Part shown: positions 34,306 to 42,977 of the stretch, one piece after another
Layout: each line of letters begins with the position of its first letter
Position numbering within the stretch: position 1 is the first letter of the stretch
Source: Acidovorax sp. NB1
Lineage (GTDB): Bacteria; Pseudomonadota; Gammaproteobacteria; Burkholderiales; Burkholderiaceae_C
DNA length: 64,000 nucleotides
NCBI RefSeq assembly: GCF_005405905.1
Contig: NZ_BJHU01000009.1
Span: forward strand, 160,116-224,115
Direction of reading: 5' to 3'
Position numbers and translations under genes: made by a program
Notes under the pieces: model-generated
Databases searched by the model: none
Seen by the model: only the letters and a program-made list of their open reading frames with translations
What the model was told of the DNA's origin: nothing

Positions 34306-35454
34306 TCAGCCCGCAGCTGCCATGCCATCTGCCGAAGCCTGTTGCGCCGCTTCGGCCTCGCGCCTGCGCTGCTGGCGCGCATCCAGCCAGATCAGCGTGC
34401 CCGAGATCGACAAAAACGCGGGCGTCATGCCCAGAAAGAAATACAGCCACTTGAGCGCCAGCCCGCCAAAGTCGCCAAAGTGCAGCGGCTCCATGAGCCC
34501 GTTGACCAGCGACCAGAAGCCTGCCGTGCGCGGGTCGTGCACCTTTTTCGGCACGCCGGTGGCAGCGAGGATGTCCACCCGCGCGGTGCTGGCCAGGTGG
34601 CCCTGCAGGTTGCCGGTGAAGCCCGCCTCGGCCGTGCTGGTGCCCCAGCGGCGCAGCGACACATAACGCGCCTCCAGCCCCGGCACGGCCTGCTGCGCGG
34701 TGGCGTAGAGCGCGTCCAGCGACTGCATCGGGGCGGGCTCGCTGCCCTCGGCCTTGCGCGCGGGTTTGGGGGCTGCCGCTTCGGTGCTGGTGGTGGTCAC
34801 GTACTTGAAGCCCTGTTCAAACAGCGGCGCCAGCCCCATCCAGGCGCCCGTGGCCGCGATCAGGATGTGAAAACCCAGCCCCCAGATGCCCGCAGACTTG
34901 TGCAGGTCCGACATCACCACGCGAAAGCTGCGGCCCCAGCGCTGGGTGAACAGCTCGGCCAGGATCTTGCGATGGATGACGATGCCCGTGGCAATCAGTA
35001 CCAGCATCGCCGCGCCGAGGAATCCTACGATCCAGCGTGGCCCGAAGAACAGAAACACATGCAGCATGCGCAGGTACTGGCCAAGCTGGCTGTCCACCGG
35101 GCCCACCACCGCGCCCGTGTCAGAGCGCAAGGCCACCTTGGTGCGCGTGTTGGCCGGGGCTCCGCGCTCGCGCACAAAAGCGAAGTAGCTCGGGTTGACC
35201 GCATCGGGCAGCGCAATGGTTTCCACCGTCGCGCCGGGGTAGTGGGTGTGCAGCTGCGCCAGCACTGCGTCGAGCGGGGCGGGCTTCTCCGCGCGCGGCA
35301 GCTGGGCCAGCGACGGGTTGGCCCACAGATCGATCTCGTTCTTGAACACCACCACCGCGCCCGAAAAGCACACGATGAACATCAACAGCCCCGTGACGAT
35401 GCCCGCCCAGGAGTGCAGGGTGAACAGGCGGTTGAGTGTGCGCTGGCTGGTCAT
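34306..35454 (-). CDS. PepSY-associated TM-helix protein (iron uptake)
   Basis: 382 aa with a PepSY_TM architecture: TM1 (about 12-32, LHSWAGIVTGLLMFIVCFSGAVVVF), a periplasmic PepSY region, paired TMs in the middle (LGAAMLVLIATGIVIHRKI and AGIWGLGFHILIAATGAWMG) and a C-terminal TM (LYFFLGMTPAFLSISGTLIWL). His residues within the helices (LHSW, IVIHRKI, GFHILIA) resemble ligands in haem-binding siderophore reductases. 29 bp after the TonB receptor gene. Confidence 0.88.
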   Translation of the reverse strand: MTSQRTLNRLFTLHSWAGIVTGLLMFIVCFSGAVVVFKNEIDLWANPSLAQLPRAEKPAPLDAVLAQLHTHYPGATVETIALPDAVNPSYFAFVRERGAPANTRTKVALRSDTGAVVGPVDSQLGQYLRMLHVFLFFGPRWIVGFLGAAMLVLIATGIVIHRKILAELFTQRWGRSFRVVMSDLHKSAGIWGLGFHILIAATGAWMGLAPLFEQGFKYVTTTSTEAAAPKPARKAEGSEPAPMQSLDALYATAQQAVPGLEARYVSLRRWGTSTAEAGFTGNLQGHLASTARVDILAATGVPKKVHDPRTAGFWSLVNGLMEPLHFGDFGGLALKWLYFFLGMTPAFLSISGTLIWLDARQQRRREAEAAQQASADGMAAAG

Positions 35455-35483
35455 GGTGTGCGGGCATCAGGGGGGGCTGTGCG

Positions 35484-37625
35484 TCAGAAGAAGTACGTCA
35501 CGCCCAGGCTGAAGTTGCGCGGCAGCGAGGGCGACACCACGTTGGCGTTGATCGCGCCGTCGTAATACGCCTTGTCGAAAACGTTCTTCACCCCCGCCGT
35601 GATGCGGTAGTTCTCACCCACGTAGCTGATGGACGCATCGGCCACAAAGTACGACGGCAGCGTGAACGGGTAGGAGCCGATCTGCTCGCTCACATAGCGC
35701 CCGCCCACGCCCAGGGTCACGCGCGGGTACTGCGGCAGCTTGTAGGTGGCCCAGGCCGTGAGCGTGTGGCGCGGCGTGAGGTTCAGCGGCAGGCCCACGA
35801 TGGCGGCGTTGTTGTCGCGCGTGACCTTGGTCTGTGTGTAGGTGTAGGCGCTGGTCAGCTTCCAGCCGTTCTTCAGGTCCGCGCCCAGCTCCAGCTCCAG
35901 CCCGCGTGCGCGCTGCTCGCCGGTCTGCACGCTGAAGCCCGTGTTCACCGGGTCGGCCGTGGTCACGTTCTCGCGCACCAGATCGAAGACCGCAAGCGCG
36001 CCAGTGATCTGGCCGTTGGGGGACTCGTACTTCACACCCGCCTCCCACTGCTTGCCGGTTTCGGGCACGAAGTTCGATCCCGCAAAGGTCAGGCCCGACT
36101 GGGGCAGGAACGATTCGCCATAGCTGCCATACGCGGCCCAGCCGGGCTTGAACTCGTACACCAGCCCCGCCGACAGCGTGGTGGCGCTGTCCTTCTGGCG
36201 CGTCTGGGTTTTGGCCACGCGGTTGTTGGTGTCGTTGGTGGACCAGTCGCGGCGCAGGCCCACCAGCGCCGTCCAGCCCTGGCCGAACTTGATCTGGTCC
36301 TGCGCATACAGCCCGGCCACGGTGAGCTTGGAAGGCGCGTCGCTGGTCAGCGCCTCGGGGCAGGTGGCCTGCATGCCATACACGGGGGCGAACAGGTCCA
36401 GCGCGCCAATGCGGCAGGTGCGGCTGGCCAGCAGGCTGGTGCCGCTGCGCACATCCAGGCCCGTGACCAACTGGTGCTTCACGCCCAGCGCTTCAAAGCG
36501 CGACAGCAGCGAGGTGTCGGTGGCCAGCAGGTCGTAGTCCATGTACTGGCGCGAGGCCTGGCGGTTCTGCAGCCGCTGGTTGGCCTGCAGTGCCTGGTTG
36601 GAGACGAAATTGCCCGTGCCCTTTTCGGTCTCGTAGCGCACGTTCTGGCGGAAGGTCAGGGCGTCGGACATCTTGTGCTCCAGCGCATAGCCCACCGTGG
36701 TGCTCTCCACGTCGTACACGCCAAAACTCGGGTCGCCCGTGAACATGGTGCGGGACAGCGTGCCGTTGCGGTTGGGCAGCAGCGTGCCGTAGGGCGTGAT
36801 GCCCTGCTGGCGCATCCACTCGCTCTGGCTGTAGGTGGCAAACAGCACCAGGTCGGTCTGCGCGCCCAGGTCGATGGAGAGCGACGGCGCAAACCAGCGG
36901 TCCTTGCGGTAGACGAACTGTGTGGGGTCGTCCACGTCAGAGACATGCGCATTGATGCGCAGCGCCGTCTTGCCCGATTCGGACAGCGGCCGATTGATGT
37001 CGGCCTGCAGCGTGCGCTGGCCAAAGCTGCCCACCTCCACGCCCACTTCGCTGAGCGCCTCTTTCTTGGGCCGCTTGCTCACCGCATTGACGATGCCACC
37101 CGGCTGCACCTGGCCGTAGAGCACCGAGGCCGAGCCCTTGAGCACTTCAAAGCGCTCGTAGCCATAGGGCTGCAGCTTGGCCCACATGCCCGGGCTTTGC
37201 ACCAGGCCATCGACCAGGATGGATTCGGTGGAGCGAAAGCCCCGGATGTTGAGGTCGTCAAACCCCCGGCGGCCAAAGTTGACCGGACTCACGCCCGCCA
37301 CCGTCTGCAGCGCCTGCTGCACGTTGGTGATCTGCCGCGACTCCATCTGCTCGCGCGTGACCACGCTGACCGACTGTGGCGTCTCCAGCCGCCGCATGGG
37401 CGCCTTGCTGGCGGTCTGCGCCTCGGCGGGCGCAAAGCCCATGTCTTTTTCAGTGCTGGCGTTGATGCGGACTTCCTGCAGCTGGGGGGCGGCCGTTGCC
37501 GGGTCTGCTGCCGGTGTGCTGGGCTGCTGTGCGATAGCAGCTTGGGCGAGGCACAGGGCCAGTGGGGTCAGGGTAAAGAAGCGGGTCGCGCGGACAGACG
37601 GCAAGCGCGGGGGCTGAGAAGGCAT
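35484..37625 (-). CDS. TonB-dependent siderophore receptor
   Basis: 713 aa. A signal peptide (cleaved near AAIAQ), then a short lead with EKDMGFAPAEAQTASK, a TonB-box region, a plug domain (TPQSVSVVTREQMESRQITNVQQAL, LNIRGFRSTESILVDGL, FEVLKGSASVLYGQVQPGGIVNAVSKRP) and a 22-strand barrel ending in the aromatic NFSLGVTYFF. It imports ferric siderophore across the outer membrane using TonB energy. The siderophore is not determinable. First gene of a Fur-type operon with PepSY and two membrane genes. Confidence 0.93.
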   Translation of the reverse strand: MPSQPPRLPSVRATRFFTLTPLALCLAQAAIAQQPSTPAADPATAAPQLQEVRINASTEKDMGFAPAEAQTASKAPMRRLETPQSVSVVTREQMESRQITNVQQALQTVAGVSPVNFGRRGFDDLNIRGFRSTESILVDGLVQSPGMWAKLQPYGYERFEVLKGSASVLYGQVQPGGIVNAVSKRPKKEALSEVGVEVGSFGQRTLQADINRPLSESGKTALRINAHVSDVDDPTQFVYRKDRWFAPSLSIDLGAQTDLVLFATYSQSEWMRQQGITPYGTLLPNRNGTLSRTMFTGDPSFGVYDVESTTVGYALEHKMSDALTFRQNVRYETEKGTGNFVSNQALQANQRLQNRQASRQYMDYDLLATDTSLLSRFEALGVKHQLVTGLDVRSGTSLLASRTCRIGALDLFAPVYGMQATCPEALTSDAPSKLTVAGLYAQDQIKFGQGWTALVGLRRDWSTNDTNNRVAKTQTRQKDSATTLSAGLVYEFKPGWAAYGSYGESFLPQSGLTFAGSNFVPETGKQWEAGVKYESPNGQITGALAVFDLVRENVTTADPVNTGFSVQTGEQRARGLELELGADLKNGWKLTSAYTYTQTKVTRDNNAAIVGLPLNLTPRHTLTAWATYKLPQYPRVTLGVGGRYVSEQIGSYPFTLPSYFVADASISYVGENYRITAGVKNVFDKAYYDGAINANVVSPSLPRNFSLGVTYFF

Positions 37626-38023
37626 GGGGATCCCGATGAAGGTGAGCGGACAACAAACGCTGGGGGCGCTGGCTCACGTGACAGGGGACGTTGGCTGGCG
37701 GGAGGTGGTGGATTGTAATGCGAATGGTTATCGTTTGAAATTTTGCATTAAAGGGGCTGGAGCGCGAGGAGCCACAGTGCCTTGATGAAGGGAGTTGGGA
37801 TAACCGCAATCCCGTGCGACGCAAAAACGGAGACTTTGTTGGCTATCCCTGGATAACGCGAAGCGTATCGTTGAAACGAGGTTGCAACCCACGTAGCGGC
37901 GCTCGGCCCCGCTGGGAGCCCAAACTGAACTCGGAGGCTAGACTTCTGCCTTCGGCCAGGAGCCGTCATCTACCGCAGCGGGCGAGTATCGAGCATGCTT
38001 GACACAGACGCAGAGGGGAACGA
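37626..38023. other. Intergenic region upstream of the TonB receptor
   Basis: 398 bp between divergent transcription units. It contains the Fur box (37717-37736) close to the receptor gene and a ribosome binding site (GAGGGGA) for the YCII-like gene at its right end. The middle (about 37745-38000) holds no gene I can support. Confidence 0.5.
37717..37736 (-). promoter_or_regulatory. Candidate Fur box for the iron-uptake operon
   Basis: On the minus strand AAACGATAACCATTCGCATT reads as GATAAC-CATTCG-CATT, an imperfect match to the Fur repeat GATAAT/ATTATC pattern. It lies about 95 bp before the receptor ATG. Iron-repressed expression is expected (inference). Confidence 0.6.
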
Positions 38024-38326
38024 GTGAACGAATACATACTTTTGATGCATCAGGACGCTCCCGATACGGAAGCCGCCGACGACTCGAAATGCTGGGCGCA
38101 GTACATTGCAAAGCTACGCAGCACCGGCCAATTCGATGGGGGTAGCTCAATAGGACGTGGAGAGCGCCTCAGGAAGAATCAACCGGATCAACCGACCGGC
38201 AATGATCTCGGTGGCTTCATCCGAGTGCGTGCAGCCAACCTCGAAAGCGCAAAACAGTTTTTAGCAGGCAATCCAGTGTACGAAGCTGGCGGCACGGTGG
38301 AGATCCGGGAGCTGCCCCACTCCTAG
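38024..38326 (+). CDS. YCII-related (DGPF-type) protein
   Basis: 100 aa with an alpha/beta ferredoxin-like YCII fold: MNEYILLMHQDAP at the start, WAQYIAKLRSTGQFDGGSSIG in the middle, GGFIRVRAANLESAKQFLAGNPVYEAGGTVEIRELP at the end. It starts at GTG with GAGGGGA upstream. The family is linked to sigma-factor operons or small-molecule lyases, but no sigma gene is adjacent and the function is unknown. The flanking DNA is less GC-rich. Confidence 0.8.
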   Translation: MNEYILLMHQDAPDTEAADDSKCWAQYIAKLRSTGQFDGGSSIGRGERLRKNQPDQPTGNDLGGFIRVRAANLESAKQFLAGNPVYEAGGTVEIRELPHS

Positions 38327-38654
38327 TGGTACCGGTGCCGCAATACGGGGCCGCTGTGGGCCCATGGCGGAAGTTGCGGTATGCCCCAGAAGCGAGTCTT
38401 GCGGTGCTTGGCGTCTAGGTCATTGACCTAACGATTGGGCGTGGTGCACTGGATGTCAGCAGGCCAGCACCGATGCGTCAGTGTGTGTGCAGCGAAAAGA
38501 AATCGCGCCAGATAGGTGGCGCGAAAGCGGTTTGCGCGCCACTTTGTTCGGCTGGTTACCCCCTGCAGATGCGCTTTCTGGAGCCTCGCACCGCACGAGG
38601 CCTATTTGCTATCAAAAAAATAGCTATAAAGACATAATGGTCGAGCGAGGAAGA
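38327..38654. other. Intergenic region with palindrome and repeat copy E
   Basis: 328 bp with no gene. It has an imperfect palindrome around 38349-38370 (CCGCTGTGGGCCCATGGCGG) that could terminate the YCII-like transcript, and the repeat at 38604-38665. Otherwise I see nothing. Confidence 0.4.
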
Positions 38655-38665
38655 CTATTTTTTAT
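38604..38665 (+). repeat. GATAGCT-family repeat, copy E
   Basis: TTTGCTATCAAAAAAATAGC, then TATAAAGACATAATGGTCGA, then GCGAGGAAGACTATTTTTT. It overlaps the 3' end of the Kef-type gene: on the minus strand the TAG stop (38655-38657) and the last two Lys codons come from its T-run. Confidence 0.6.
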
Positions 38666-40559
38666 CTAATTTCTGGATAGAAGTAGCCTCTTCCCCATCC
38701 TCGGCCCCCTCCGCCCCGCCGTACCCCGGGTACGCCCCTTCCGCTGCGTGCAGCGCCGCACTCTCCTGCCGCTCTTTCGCCATCTGTTCGGCCAGCTGGT
38801 TGCGCCCCTCGCGGGCCACAGCGATGAATTTGGCGCGGTCCTTGTGGTGGGGGTACATGCGGTCGGCCAGGGCGATGTTGTGGGTGCGAAAGCGTTGGGT
38901 GATCGCGGTGGCTTGCGCGGCGGGCAGGCCCATCAGCTCCAGCACGGTGTGCGCGCTTTGGAGGCTGGCCTCGAACAGCTCGCGCTGCACCAGGGTCACG
39001 CCCAGGTCGCGCAGCTTGTTCCAGTGGGTGATGTCGCGGGCGCGGGCCACCACCTGCAGCTGGGGGAAGTGCTCGCGCGCGAGCTTGGCGATCTGGAGGG
39101 ACTGTTCGGCATCGTCCACGGCAATGACGAGGATGCGGGCGTGTTCAGCCCCGGCGATGCGCAGCAGGTCGAGGCGTGTGGCGTCGCCGTAGAACACGCG
39201 GTAGCCAAAGGTGCGGGCCACTTCCAGCATGTCCACGCTGTGGTCCAGCACCGTGGTGGGGATGCCCTGGGCCAGCAGCACGCGCGAGACGATCTGCCCG
39301 TAGCGGCCGAAGCCCGCGATGATGATGGGCGCCTCTTGCGGCTCGGAGATTTCTTCGGCCTGGGGCGTGGCGGTTTTGAGCTTGGCATAGCGGCGTAGCA
39401 GCACGCGGTCCATCACCACGAGCAGCAATGGGCTGATCAGCATCGACAGCGCCACGGCACCGATCAGCAGCGATGCGGTCTCTGCCGGGAACACGTTGGC
39501 ACCCGCTGCGGCCTGGAACACCACAAACGCAAATTCGCCGCCTTGGGCCAGCAGCAGGGTGAAGACGGGGCGCTCCTGGTAGGGGATCTCGACCACCTTG
39601 GCCAGGGTGTAGATGACGACGGCCTTGGCCGCCAGAAAGCCGACCAGGATGGCGGCCATGAGCCCGGGCGAGCGCAGGATCACGCCGAAGTCGATGCTCA
39701 TGCCCACGGCGATGAAGAACAGCCCGAGCAGCAGGCCTTTGAAGGGCTCGATGTCGGCCTCCAGCTCGCGGCGGTATTCGCTGTCGGCCAGCAGCACGCC
39801 CGCAAGGAAGGCGCCCAGGGCCATCGACAGGCCCACCAGCACCATCAGGTAGGCGATGCCCACCACCAGCAACAGTGCGGCAGCGGTGAAGATTTCGGGG
39901 GTGTTGCTCTTGGCGATCCAGCGCAGCACGGGGCGCAGCAGCAGGCGCCCGCCGAGGATGATGCCGGCGATCACGCCGACGATCTTGAGGGCCTCCAGCA
40001 CCAGGTCGCCAGGGGTGTGGCTGGCATCGGCTGCCCCGGCAGCGCCCAGCAGCGGCAGCATGGCCAGGATGGGGATGGCTGCCACGTCCTGGAACAGCAG
40101 GATGGAGAAGCCCGCCTGGCCGCTCTGGGTGCGCATGAGGTTGCGCTCGGCCAGCACCTGCAGCGCAATCGCCGTGGACGACAGCGCCAGGCCCAAAGCG
40201 CCCACCAGGCTCACGCGCCAGGGCAGGCCCGCCAGCGCGCCCAGCGCAAACAGCGCCGCCGCGCAGCCCAGCACCTGGGCCGTGCCGGTGCCGAAGATGG
40301 GGCGGCGCAGCGCCCACAGGCGGCTGGGTTGCAGCTCCAGCCCCACAAGGAAGAGCATGAGCACCACGCCGAACTCGGCAAAGTGCAGGATGTCCTGCAC
40401 GTTGCTGACCAGCCCCAGGCCCCAGGGCCCGATGGCGATGCCTGCCGCCAGGTAGCCAATGATGGCGCCCAGGCCCAGCGCCTTGGCAATGGGCACGGCC
40501 AGCACGGCGGCGGTGAGGTAGAGAAAACCGTAAGTGAGCCAGGTGGGTGCGTGTTCCAT
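38655..40559 (-). CDS. CPA2-family cation:proton antiporter with RCK_N domain (Kef-type)
   Basis: 634 aa: an N-terminal Na+/H+ exchanger domain with 12-13 TMs (about 5-385, including VGLELQPSRLW, ALSSTAIALQVLAERNL and GQAGFSILLFQDVAAIPILAMLPLL) and a C-terminal NAD-binding RCK_N/TrkA-N domain (about 415-530: IIAGFGRYGQIVSRVLLAQGIPTTVLDHS, FYGDATRLDLLRIAG). It matches glutathione-gated K+ efflux systems of the KefB/KefC type. No KefF/KefG-like partner gene is adjacent. The stop codon lies in a repeat copy. Confidence 0.9.
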   Translation of the reverse strand: MEHAPTWLTYGFLYLTAAVLAVPIAKALGLGAIIGYLAAGIAIGPWGLGLVSNVQDILHFAEFGVVLMLFLVGLELQPSRLWALRRPIFGTGTAQVLGCAAALFALGALAGLPWRVSLVGALGLALSSTAIALQVLAERNLMRTQSGQAGFSILLFQDVAAIPILAMLPLLGAAGAADASHTPGDLVLEALKIVGVIAGIILGGRLLLRPVLRWIAKSNTPEIFTAAALLLVVGIAYLMVLVGLSMALGAFLAGVLLADSEYRRELEADIEPFKGLLLGLFFIAVGMSIDFGVILRSPGLMAAILVGFLAAKAVVIYTLAKVVEIPYQERPVFTLLLAQGGEFAFVVFQAAAGANVFPAETASLLIGAVALSMLISPLLLVVMDRVLLRRYAKLKTATPQAEEISEPQEAPIIIAGFGRYGQIVSRVLLAQGIPTTVLDHSVDMLEVARTFGYRVFYGDATRLDLLRIAGAEHARILVIAVDDAEQSLQIAKLAREHFPQLQVVARARDITHWNKLRDLGVTLVQRELFEASLQSAHTVLELMGLPAAQATAITQRFRTHNIALADRMYPHHKDRAKFIAVAREGRNQLAEQMAKERQESAALHAAEGAYPGYGGAEGAEDGEEATSIQKLDKK

Positions 40560-40689
40560 GGAGGGCGGAGTGGCGTGAGGGCCGTGGCGGTGGGGCGGGC
40601 GCCGCAGGGTGCGGGCGGGCGTGGGATGTCAGGATTTTGGCATTGCTGCAGCGCTGCGGAAGGGTGCCTGCGCCATGCCGCATGGGTGC

Positions 40690-40748
40690 TTCAAATTTGA
40701 TAGCTCATGCGGCAATGGGGTTGCGCGGTAGAAGCCTTTTTTATATAG
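40690..40748 (+). repeat. GATAGCT-family repeat, copy F
   Basis: TTCAAATTTGATAGCTCATG, then CGGCAATGGGGTTGCGCGGT, then AGAAGCC with a T-run. It lies in the 259-bp divergent gap between the Kef-type and LysE genes; nothing else is evident in that gap. Confidence 0.65.
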
Positions 40749-40818
40749 AAAACCATGGCCGCCCCGTGGAGGCGTTGTTAAGATGCGTGCCCTTCTTCGC
40801 ACTCGGGCTTGGTGACTC

Positions 40819-41457
40819 ATGGACTTGCAGACTTGGCTGGCTTTTTTTGCGGCATCGTGCCTGATTGCGGTGTCGCCGGGCTCGGGGGCCGTGCTGTCGA
40901 TGAGCCATGGCCTGTCGTTCGGCGTGCGCAAGACGGGCGCCACGATTTTGGGCCTGCAGCTGGGCCTGTTGCTGATTCTGCTGATCGCCGGGGCGGGCGT
41001 AGGCTCGCTGCTGCTGGCGTCCGAGCTGGCGTTCAGCGTCGTCAAGGTGCTGGGCGCGTGCTACCTGATCTATGTGGGCTTCAACCAGTGGCGCGCGGGC
41101 GATGCGCCCATTGTGCAGGGCGATGAGCACGAGGCTGCGGGCACCTGGCAAAAGCGCTGCCTCACCGGTTTTCTGACCAACGCCACCAACCCCAAGGGCA
41201 TCATCTTCATGGTGGCCGTGTTGCCCCAGTTCATGACCGACACACGCCCGTTGTGGACGCAGCTGCTGGTGATGGCCGCCACCACCGTCACGGTGGACGT
41301 GGTGGTGATGCACGGCTACGCTTTTGGTGCCAGCGCACTGCGCCGCCTGATGCGCAGCGCCCGGGCGGTGCGGGCGCAGAACCGCGTGTTTGGCGGTCTG
41401 CTGATGGCGGTGGGGGCGGGGCTGTTCTTCGTCAAGCGCGGTGGCCAGCACGCCTGA
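40819..41457 (+). CDS. LysE-family amino-acid exporter (RhtB-like)
   Basis: 212 aa with six TMs. The LysE/RhtB signature SPGSGAVLSMSHGLSFGVRKTGATILGLQLG is at about 19-49, then KVLGACYLIYVGFNQWRAG and GFLTNATNPKGIIFMVAVLPQF. It exports an amino acid such as homoserine, threonine or lysine; the substrate cannot be told. A single gene flanked by repeat copies F and G. Confidence 0.9.
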   Translation: MDLQTWLAFFAASCLIAVSPGSGAVLSMSHGLSFGVRKTGATILGLQLGLLLILLIAGAGVGSLLLASELAFSVVKVLGACYLIYVGFNQWRAGDAPIVQGDEHEAAGTWQKRCLTGFLTNATNPKGIIFMVAVLPQFMTDTRPLWTQLLVMAATTVTVDVVVMHGYAFGASALRRLMRSARAVRAQNRVFGGLLMAVGAGLFFVKRGGQHA

Positions 41458-41494
41458 GGGCGTCTAGCTGGTGCGCGGGTGGCGCCTGCGTGCT

Positions 41495-41560
41495 CTTGAT
41501 TTGATAGCTTAAAGCGCTTGTCCATCATGCGCAGAGGGCTGATTTGGCTTGTATTTTTTC
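41495..41560 (+). repeat. GATAGCT-family repeat, copy G
   Basis: CTTGATTTGATAGCTTAAAG, then CGCTTGTCCATCATGCGCAG, then AGGGCTG...GTATTTTTTC. It holds the fullest version of the AAGCGCTTG(T)CCAT(C)ATGCGC middle seen also in copy H. It lies between the LysE and ParA-like genes. Confidence 0.7.
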
Positions 41561-41589
41561 ATGGACCTGCAGATTCCAAGGAGCTTGTC

Positions 41590-42207
41590 ATGCCAGTAGT
41601 TGTTGTCGCCAACCCGAAGGGCGGAGTGGGCAAGTCCACGTTGTCCACCAACATCGCGGGCTACTTTGCGAGCCAGGGGCACCCCGTAATCCTGGGCGAC
41701 ACCGACCGGCAGGAATCCGCCCGGCTCTGGCTGGGCCTGCGCCCTCCGGCCGCACGCGCGCTTGGCGGCTGGGACACCAGCTCAGACGTGATCAGCCGCC
41801 CGCCCAAGGGCACGACGCACGCGGTGCTCGACACGCCCGCCGGGCTGCACGGCTGGCGCCTGAATGACGTGCTCAAGCTGGCTGACAAGATCATCGTGCC
41901 GCTGCAGCCCAGCGTGTTCGACATCTTTGCCACGCGCAGCTTTCTGGACCAGCTGGCGGAACACCGCCGCGCCGAGGGGGTGCAGATCGGCATCGTCGGC
42001 ATGCGGGTGGATGCGCGCACCAAGGCGGCCGAGCAGTTGCACCACTTTGTGGACAGCCTGGGGTTTCCCGTGCTGGGCTACCTGCGCGACACGCAGAACT
42101 ATGTGCACCTGGCGGCGCATGGCCTCACGCTGTTTGACGTGGCGCCGGGCCGCGTGGCACGCGACCTGGAGCAGTGGCAGGGCATTTGCACCTGGCTCAA
42201 TTCTTGA
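41590..42207 (+). CDS. Orphan ParA-family ATPase
   Basis: 205 aa. The deviant Walker A is NPKGGVGKST (about 8-17), Walker A' GDTDRQESARLWLGLRP, Walker B region THAVLDTPAGLHGW, followed by KIIVPLQPSVFDI and IGIVGMRVDARTKAAEQL. AAGGAG lies 9 bases before the ATG. ParA/MinD proteins position plasmids, chromosomes or protein complexes on a nucleoid matrix. No ParB gene or parS-like sites are adjacent, so this is a solo member, perhaps acting on a protein cargo. Confidence 0.88.
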   Translation: MPVVVVANPKGGVGKSTLSTNIAGYFASQGHPVILGDTDRQESARLWLGLRPPAARALGGWDTSSDVISRPPKGTTHAVLDTPAGLHGWRLNDVLKLADKIIVPLQPSVFDIFATRSFLDQLAEHRRAEGVQIGIVGMRVDARTKAAEQLHHFVDSLGFPVLGYLRDTQNYVHLAAHGLTLFDVAPGRVARDLEQWQGICTWLNS

Positions 42208-42303
42208 AGGACAGCGTGACGCACAACGTACAACAAGCCCTCCGGGAAAACACCTGTCACCCGGCAGACAAGGCGCGCCTGGGTGCAGGGCTACATTGCA
42301 ACG

Positions 42304-42768
42304 ATGAAAATCTTCCGCTCTTATTCCGAAGTCAGCGCCTGCGTGGGCCAAGAGGTCGCCGTGACCGACTGGATCACCATCACGCAGGAACAGGTCAACC
42401 TGTTCGCCCAGGCGACGGGCGACCACCAGTGGATCCATGTGGACCCCGAGCGTGCCAAGGCTGGCCCGTTTGGCGCACCCATTGCGCACGGCTTTCTCAC
42501 GCTGTCGCTGATCCCGCAGTTTTTCGAGTCGGGCCTGACCATCGAGGGCGCGCGCATGGGCGTGAACTATGGTCTGAACAAGGTGCGCTTTACGTCCCCC
42601 GTACCAGTGGGCAGCCGCTTGCGTGCGCGCCTGACGCTGCAGGCCGCCGAGCCGATCGCACCCGATGGCATGCAGATGACCTGGCTGGTGACGGTGGAGC
42701 GCGAGGGCGGCGACAAGCCGGTGTGCGTGGCCGAATCGCTGGCACGCAATTTCGGCGCCCCGGCGTAG
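42304..42768 (+). CDS. MaoC-like (R)-specific enoyl-CoA hydratase
   Basis: 154 aa hotdog protein with the hydratase-2 motif: FAQATGDHQWIHVDPERAKAGPFGAPIAHGFLTLSLIP (Asp and His of the catalytic dyad, HGFLTLSL). It matches the NodN/MaoC type. It hydrates enoyl-CoA to (R)-3-hydroxyacyl-CoA, possibly feeding PHA or fatty-acid metabolism. 96 bp after the ParA-like gene; no functional link is evident. Confidence 0.88.
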   Translation: MKIFRSYSEVSACVGQEVAVTDWITITQEQVNLFAQATGDHQWIHVDPERAKAGPFGAPIAHGFLTLSLIPQFFESGLTIEGARMGVNYGLNKVRFTSPVPVGSRLRARLTLQAAEPIAPDGMQMTWLVTVEREGGDKPVCVAESLARNFGAPA

Positions 42769-42783
42769 AGGGACAACCCCCTG

Positions 42784-42839
42784 AGCGGCTGCGCCGCTTC
42801 CCCCTTCTCTCGAATGGCTGCGCCATTCGGGAAGGGGGA
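42784..42839. repeat. Nested hairpin element (REP-like)
   Basis: Stem 1 is AGCGGC-TGC-GCCGCT (42784-42798). Then TCCCCCTTC (42799-42807) pairs with GAAGGGGGA (42831-42839) around an inner perfect stem GAATGGC-TGC-GCCATTC (42812-42828). It lies right after the MaoC gene and could act as a terminator or REP element. Confidence 0.6.
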
Positions 42840-42977
42840 CACCGCCAGTGCACGCAAGTGAAGCGCCGCTACGCAGCGTGGGCGGCCCTTGCGCGGCGGT
42901 CGCTGGCCTGGATCGCGCGTGTTACACGGACTGCGCTCTCGTTAGGCGCTCGTGTTTTTAGGCAGGATGTTTGAACC

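Noticed and set aside
38420..38470. ACCTAAC followed by GATTGGGCG after the YCII-like gene, reminiscent of an integron attC left end
   Set aside because: No GTTRRRY right end or paired inner boxes at a sensible distance, and no second cassette.
42001..42300. Possible parS-like sites next to the ParA gene
   Set aside because: No 16-bp palindrome of the parS type could be seen near the gene.
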